Below, in pieces: positions 59,404-64,000 of a stretch of DNA of 64,000 nucleotides (the stretch's first letter is position 1; the number at the start of each line of letters is the position of its first letter). This DNA is from Fremontodendron californicum (Eukaryota; Streptophyta; Magnoliopsida; Malvales; Malvaceae). The stretch covers positions 940,001-1,004,000 of the forward strand of contig JAULJL010000039.1 in the NCBI GenBank assembly GCA_030761205.1. Reading direction: 5' to 3'. A program made the translations under genes and the position numbers. Below the pieces are notes generated by a model. It ran no database searches and was not told the DNA's origin. It saw nothing but the letters and a program-made list of their open reading frames with translations.

Positions 59404-60414
59404 AGATTTTACTCTTCTTCTTCGTCTGCGAATTCCATTATCTAAATCCGCAGTCAATATCATGTTTCGGTGCCACAACAAATAGAATCAAAACGTCCAT
59501 CTGATGTGAAAAGACTGACATTTTGGATGGTTTGTATCCTCTTATCTTGTAAGCTGTTATTTACTAGTAATGTTTGTATATTCAGGTGTTCTTTGGAATT
59601 AGATTCATTTTTCAAAGAATAGTGTAAATCTTGTGAGGTTTATATCGTAGATTTGAGCTCATGGCCAGGACATATTATTCTGGTAACGACATCGTTTAGG
59701 AAACTTCTTATGTTTCTTCTGTTCATCCTATTTTTATATGACTTGGAACAATGTAAGGTCGATTGTTCAATCAAATGGACAAGATTATTTATTTGATTGT
59801 TGATTTCTACCTTGTTTTTTTTTTTTTTTTTTTTTTTTGTGATTTTATTTGATCGGTCATTGGTTCGGTTCTTAGGTAAACCGTGTTATGGGTATATGTT
59901 ATTCGAGTTTCCCAGTTTTTTTGTCCCCTTTGATTTAAAGAGGCAAAAAAGGCAAGGTAAATTATACCAAAGCAGAAAGGTCGTCATAATATTAGTAATA
60001 GTGTGATTTGCACATTTCATGCACACTTCTTTCCCCTTTGTGTATTTATGTTGTGATTAGTTATTTTATATTTATTAAAATTTTAATTATTAATAATTTA
60101 TTTTATATAGATTTAGATATATTCGCATATTCGTGAATTTGTGTTATGTTTATATTTTTTTGTATTATATTATATATTTTGTTTTAATTTTTTTTATATT
60201 TATATTGTGTTCAATATTATCAGATTTAGATGAATTTTATTTTTACCATTTTAAGAACTCATTTTCTAATTGTTGCGTTCGCAAGAAGCTTTAGCCTTTA
60301 GCTTAGACACCCAAAGTTTTACGTCAAACGTACGTACCTGGCTTTCGCGTGTCCCACCCAATGTGCTTTGCTTTCTTCGCCTTCACGTACAATTCGATGC
60401 TTTGAAAAACAATA

Positions 60415-60463
<49 letters not shown>

Positions 60464-61988
60464 AATCATCGTAGTTTTAAAATAACGACAATGTTAGTCG
60501 GTATCAAATAGTACTAAAAGAGTAAAAGTGATATTTAAAAAAAATAGAAATAATATATATTTTTAATTTTTTTAATCATGTCGATAAACATATATTAATA
60601 AAACAATGCAAATTTCTTCTACTTTATCTCCCCACCTCTCCTTTTTCTTTTTCCCCCTTTTTTTTTGTATTTTATTTTTACTTTATACAAAATTTACACT
60701 CTTTTCCTCCATAGCTTTCTTAAGATTACTATGAAACTATAAAACAATAATAAAAGTGCATTTCGTACTCTAAAGTAAGTAGATAGAAGAATTATTTTAA
60801 AAGTTAATCCAACCAATTTGTAATTAAAAACTAGTAGTTCAATTTCTTCTTCTTTTTTCCCTATAAACATTTAAAATGAATATATGAACCGGTAATTAAG
60901 TTTGGTGCTTAGCACAAAAACGTTAAACAATCATCATAATCTTCTTCAAGAATCTCATTAGTTATCACAATTACCAATTTATAATGAGAAATATTGATAT
61001 TTATACAAATATAAAATTAATGTATGGAAAATTATTTAATATATTATCGATAGATTTTTTATCAGTAAATTAAAAGATTGACTCGTACTGATTTAGAATT
61101 TAATATAAAATATATTTATTTAAAATATAATAATAAAAACACATAATAATTTTTTAATTTTACTTGTCAAATTTAAATGAAAGTTATAAAATAATAATTT
61201 TTAATATATTATGTATTAATTGAATTTAATAAAAAAATACAATTCGTAAAAAAATTAAAATGTTACATCATTTCAGTGAATTCATTTTTATTTGAGTCGG
61301 ATTAAGGATGAACTTGAATCGAGACATCAAGTTTAGTAAAAAAAATAAAATAAAGTCTAATAATCATACGGTCGAAACTTTCGCATCTTATCACAATCAA
61401 CAATCATAATCTGCTATTTACATTTCAATCCCTGTCTGCCACTCAAATGTTTCATTAAATTACAAACAGGAAGAAGAAAGAAGAGAAAAGAGAAAAGAAA
61501 AGAAGGAAGAAACCGATTAGCCAAAAATTCTTCTATTTTAGGTACATAAAAGGAAGTAAAAAATCCGATTTTTTTGAATGTGATTATTGTTTTATTTTCG
61601 TTTGATATCTTTCAGCTCATTGCTTTTTTTTTTTTTTTTTTTATACATTTTTGTTAGTTGTTTTGAGGTGGTTTCATTTTTATTTTATTTTTTAAAGAAG
61701 GATTTTCCTAAGTTATATAAGATGAAGTTTTTGATCATTATTTAGGTTTTTATTTATTTTTTGTTCGTGCTTTGTTTTTTCTGTTGAAAAACATCTTTAT
61801 TACTGTACAACAGTAAATTTTCATACTCTATGATGACACTTTCCTTATTTTTTCCGTATGAATTTACACTTTGTTTGATGCGATTAAATTTTTTTTTTAA
61901 TATTTTCAATATCACAGGTTTGAGTGAAATATTTATTGAGTAATTCTTCAGTTAAAGGCCAAGGAAAGATTTTTTTTTTTTTTTTCAA
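59404..61988. other. Intergenic region between NF-YB and UPL4
   Basis: Contains T-runs (59813-59838), a relative of the 52-kb repeat (60050-60240) and a (TA)n run at 60415-60462. A less AT-rich island without ORF lies at 60260-60405. The last 600 bp (purine-rich GAAGAA/GAGAAAAG at 61470-61515, then T-rich) are probably the UPL4 leader and promoter. Confidence 0.45.
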
Positions 61989-63754
61989 ATGGGAAATCGA
62001 GGACAGAAACGAACGGAAACAGGCGAAGAATTACCAGTAGATAAGCGAGCTTGTAGCTCATTAGAGTTTCGACCAAGTTCTTCCAACTCTTCCTCAATCC
62101 AAACTCACTTCAATTCGCCAAGTTCCACTCCCGATGCTGACATGGAAACTTCCTCCTCCGCCTCGGCTTCCAGCCGATCAGACGGCGAACATGAGAAGGA
62201 AGAAGATTCAGCTTACCGATCATGCGATTCCGACGACGAGGAGCAACAACCACGGCACCACATTTTAAGAGATTATCAGATAAGAAGATCATCGGGTGAT
62301 CATGGAAAATTGAATAATATTTTGTCAAATTTGAGCGAAGAAGGAAATGGAGATTCTGGTCAATTGGCTGCGTTGACTGAACTTTGTGAAGTGTTGTCGT
62401 TTTGTAATGAGGATTCGCTTTCGAGTTTGATGGCGGATTCTTTATCACCAATACTTGTAAAGCTTGCGAAGAACGTGGATAATGCTGATATAATGTTGTT
62501 GGCAATAAGGGGTATAACTTATTTATGTGATGTTTTTCCTAGATCATCTGGTTTCCTTGTTAGGCATGATGCGGTTCCTTCTCTTTGTCAAAGACTATTG
62601 GCTATTGAATATGTGGATGTAGCCGAGCAGGTAAGGTTTTTAAGTTAGTTTGTTAGATTATAGCTATGTTGCTCTGACTCTTCATTTTTCTTGAAGTACC
62701 GTGTCCGACACATATTCGGACATGGTACGGGATATGACCTTTCAAGTACCCTCCAAACAAATACATGGAAAAACTTAAAAAAAATTGAACATACCCGTAT
62801 TCGACACTCACTCCCGAGTCCGAGTAACATAGGATTATAGTGGTGATTGAAGTAATTGAATTTGTTATACTAAGAAATTATAGTATGATTGAAGTAACTG
62901 GTTATGCTAAAGGAAATGTTGGTTATTTGATATGCAGTGTTTGCAAGCATTGGAGAAAATATCTCGTCATAAACCACTTGCTTGTTTACAGGCTGGTGCA
63001 ATTATGGCTGTTCTAAATTTTATTGATTTTTTCTCAATTAGTGTGCAGGTGATTTAATGTGCATTCTGTTCTTACTTTGAGAATTGGGATATATGTTTTT
63101 GTTTGATTGAATTTTGATTCTAAATTTTCCAATTAGAGAGTTGCACTTTCCACTGTGGTGAACATTTGTAAGAAACTTCCTTCGGAGGGTCCTGCACATT
63201 TCGTAGAAGCCGTTCCCAAATTATGTGATTTACTTCAGCACGAGGATCAACAGGTTTTTAACCCTTTTGGATGACTCCATATATTTATTTCTCAAATATT
63301 TTTATTAACCTAAGAACTTCTACATTGTTCAAAATTTCCAGCTTGTTGAAAGTGTGGCAACTTGCTTGATCAAAATATCTGAGCGAATGTGTCAGTCTTC
63401 TGAAATGCTGGAGGAACTTTGTAAGCATGAGCTGATTAATCAAGTCACACACCTTATGAACTTGAATAGCCGAACTACTATATCCCAGCCAATTTACAAT
63501 GTATGCAGACTTGATCGTGGTTCAGAGATTAGCTATATTCATATTATACTGCCCGTTAAATGGTGTTTTGATTGCTCCATGTTGGTTGGCAGGGCTTGAT
63601 ACGATTACTTGTCAAACTTTCTTCTGGTTCATTTGTAGCTTTTAGGAGTCTGTATGAGCTAAATATAAGCTGCACACTGAAGGATGTGTTATCTACTTAT
63701 GACCTCTTACATGGAATGTTTTCTCCACACTTGGTTGATGGCAATTGCAATCAG
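61989..63754 (+). CDS. UPL4: HECT E3 ubiquitin ligase UPL4, 5' part
   Basis: Five exons are visible: 61989-62630, 62938-63048, 63137-63253, 63342-63500 and 63593-63754, all phase 0, giving 397 residues; the gene runs past the right edge. The N-terminus (MGNRGQKRTETGEELPVDKR) and acidic Ser-rich stretch match UPL4, followed by YQIRRSSGDHGKLNNIL. Armadillo-type repeats then start (ADIMLLAIRGITYLCDV, VAEQCLQALEKISR, LQAGAIMAVLNFIDFF, STVVNICKKLP). The catalytic HECT domain should be about 1100 residues further on and is outside the window. Plant UPL3/UPL4 ubiquitinate nuclear regulators; UPL3 controls trichome branching. Intron 1 holds family-A copy 31. Confidence 0.93.
62664..62832 (-). mobile_element. 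Family-A MITE copy 31
   Basis: 169 bp. Exact duplication GATTATAG (62656-62663, 62833-62840). UPL4 intron 1, 33 nt after exon 1. Confidence 0.93.
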
Positions 63755-64000
63755 GTTTGGATCTTAGACTGGACAACTTCTCTCAAAGCTATTCCATTTT
63801 GGTTGGCAAGGGCTTGAACATTTATTCTGAGTCCATTCTTGTAGTGCATAATAGTAATTACTTTGGTGGTGGGCACCAAGTTCATCTCCAACCATAATAC
63901 TGTTATTTATTGGTTGTCTAGCTCTCAAGCTCAATGGTCAAGTTTTAATAACTCTATTTAAGTCAACAATAGGTGTTCTATTATCAGAAGAAAAGGCACT
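63755..64000. other. UPL4 intron 5 (incomplete)
   Basis: Starts with the donor GTTTGG after exon 5. No acceptor with a continuing UPL4 frame is seen before the window ends. Confidence 0.6.

Noticed and set aside
1..64000. A gene cluster acting as one pathway or defence system
   Set aside because: The nine genes are of unrelated function and mixed orientation; nothing indicates co-regulation beyond shared MITE insertions.

Overview
The window is nuclear DNA from a flowering plant, almost certainly a eudicot. It is AT-rich, its genes have many introns with GT..AG borders, it carries plant-only families (WRKY, PRR, NF-YB, malectin-like LRR kinase, MOS11, plastid TERC), and it is full of short inverted-repeat transposons. 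The gene sequences feel closest to Malvaceae (cotton or cacao-like), but that is an impression from memory, not a search.

Nine genes can be modelled, all with consistent splice phase. In order: a half-size ABCG transporter cut by the left edge (2-1870, +); a MOS11-like mRNA-export protein (6836-8926, -); plastid TERC (10054-12920, +, 14 exons); WRKY44/TTG2 (15883-19246, -, 5 exons); a clock pseudo-response regulator of the PRR7 clade (25689-31476, -) with two apparent frameshifting lesions; ribosomal protein L4 (35034-37712, +); a malectin-LRR receptor kinase close to At2g37050 (40130-50328, +, 15 exons); an NF-YB8/10-type subunit with a 6-nt microexon (55523-59403, +); and the 5' part of the HECT E3 ligase UPL4 (61989 to the right edge, +). 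They are unrelated housekeeping, developmental and signalling genes, not a pathway cluster.

The most striking feature is a family of about 180-bp inverted-terminal elements ('family A', ends CTATGTTRCTC..GAGYAACATAG, 8-bp target duplications, hence hAT-like). I count 31 copies, about 9% of the window. Twenty-five lie in introns and none in coding exons. Thirteen are in the receptor kinase gene, where every intron longer than 120 nt carries at least one. Other transposons include six larger TAGGG-ended hAT-type elements (two with exact 8-bp duplications), Mutator-type MITEs with 9-bp duplications, a long-TIR MITE, two SINE-like copies and a satellite-like array at about 52.0-53.3 kb.

I see no prokaryote-type system, CRISPR array, viral gene or toxin gene. 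The best candidates for new biology are the damaged PRR7-clade gene (frameshift inside the CCT domain, 7-bp duplication after the presumed ancestral start), a duplicated G-box module upstream of it, and the saturation of one kinase gene's introns by a single MITE family.
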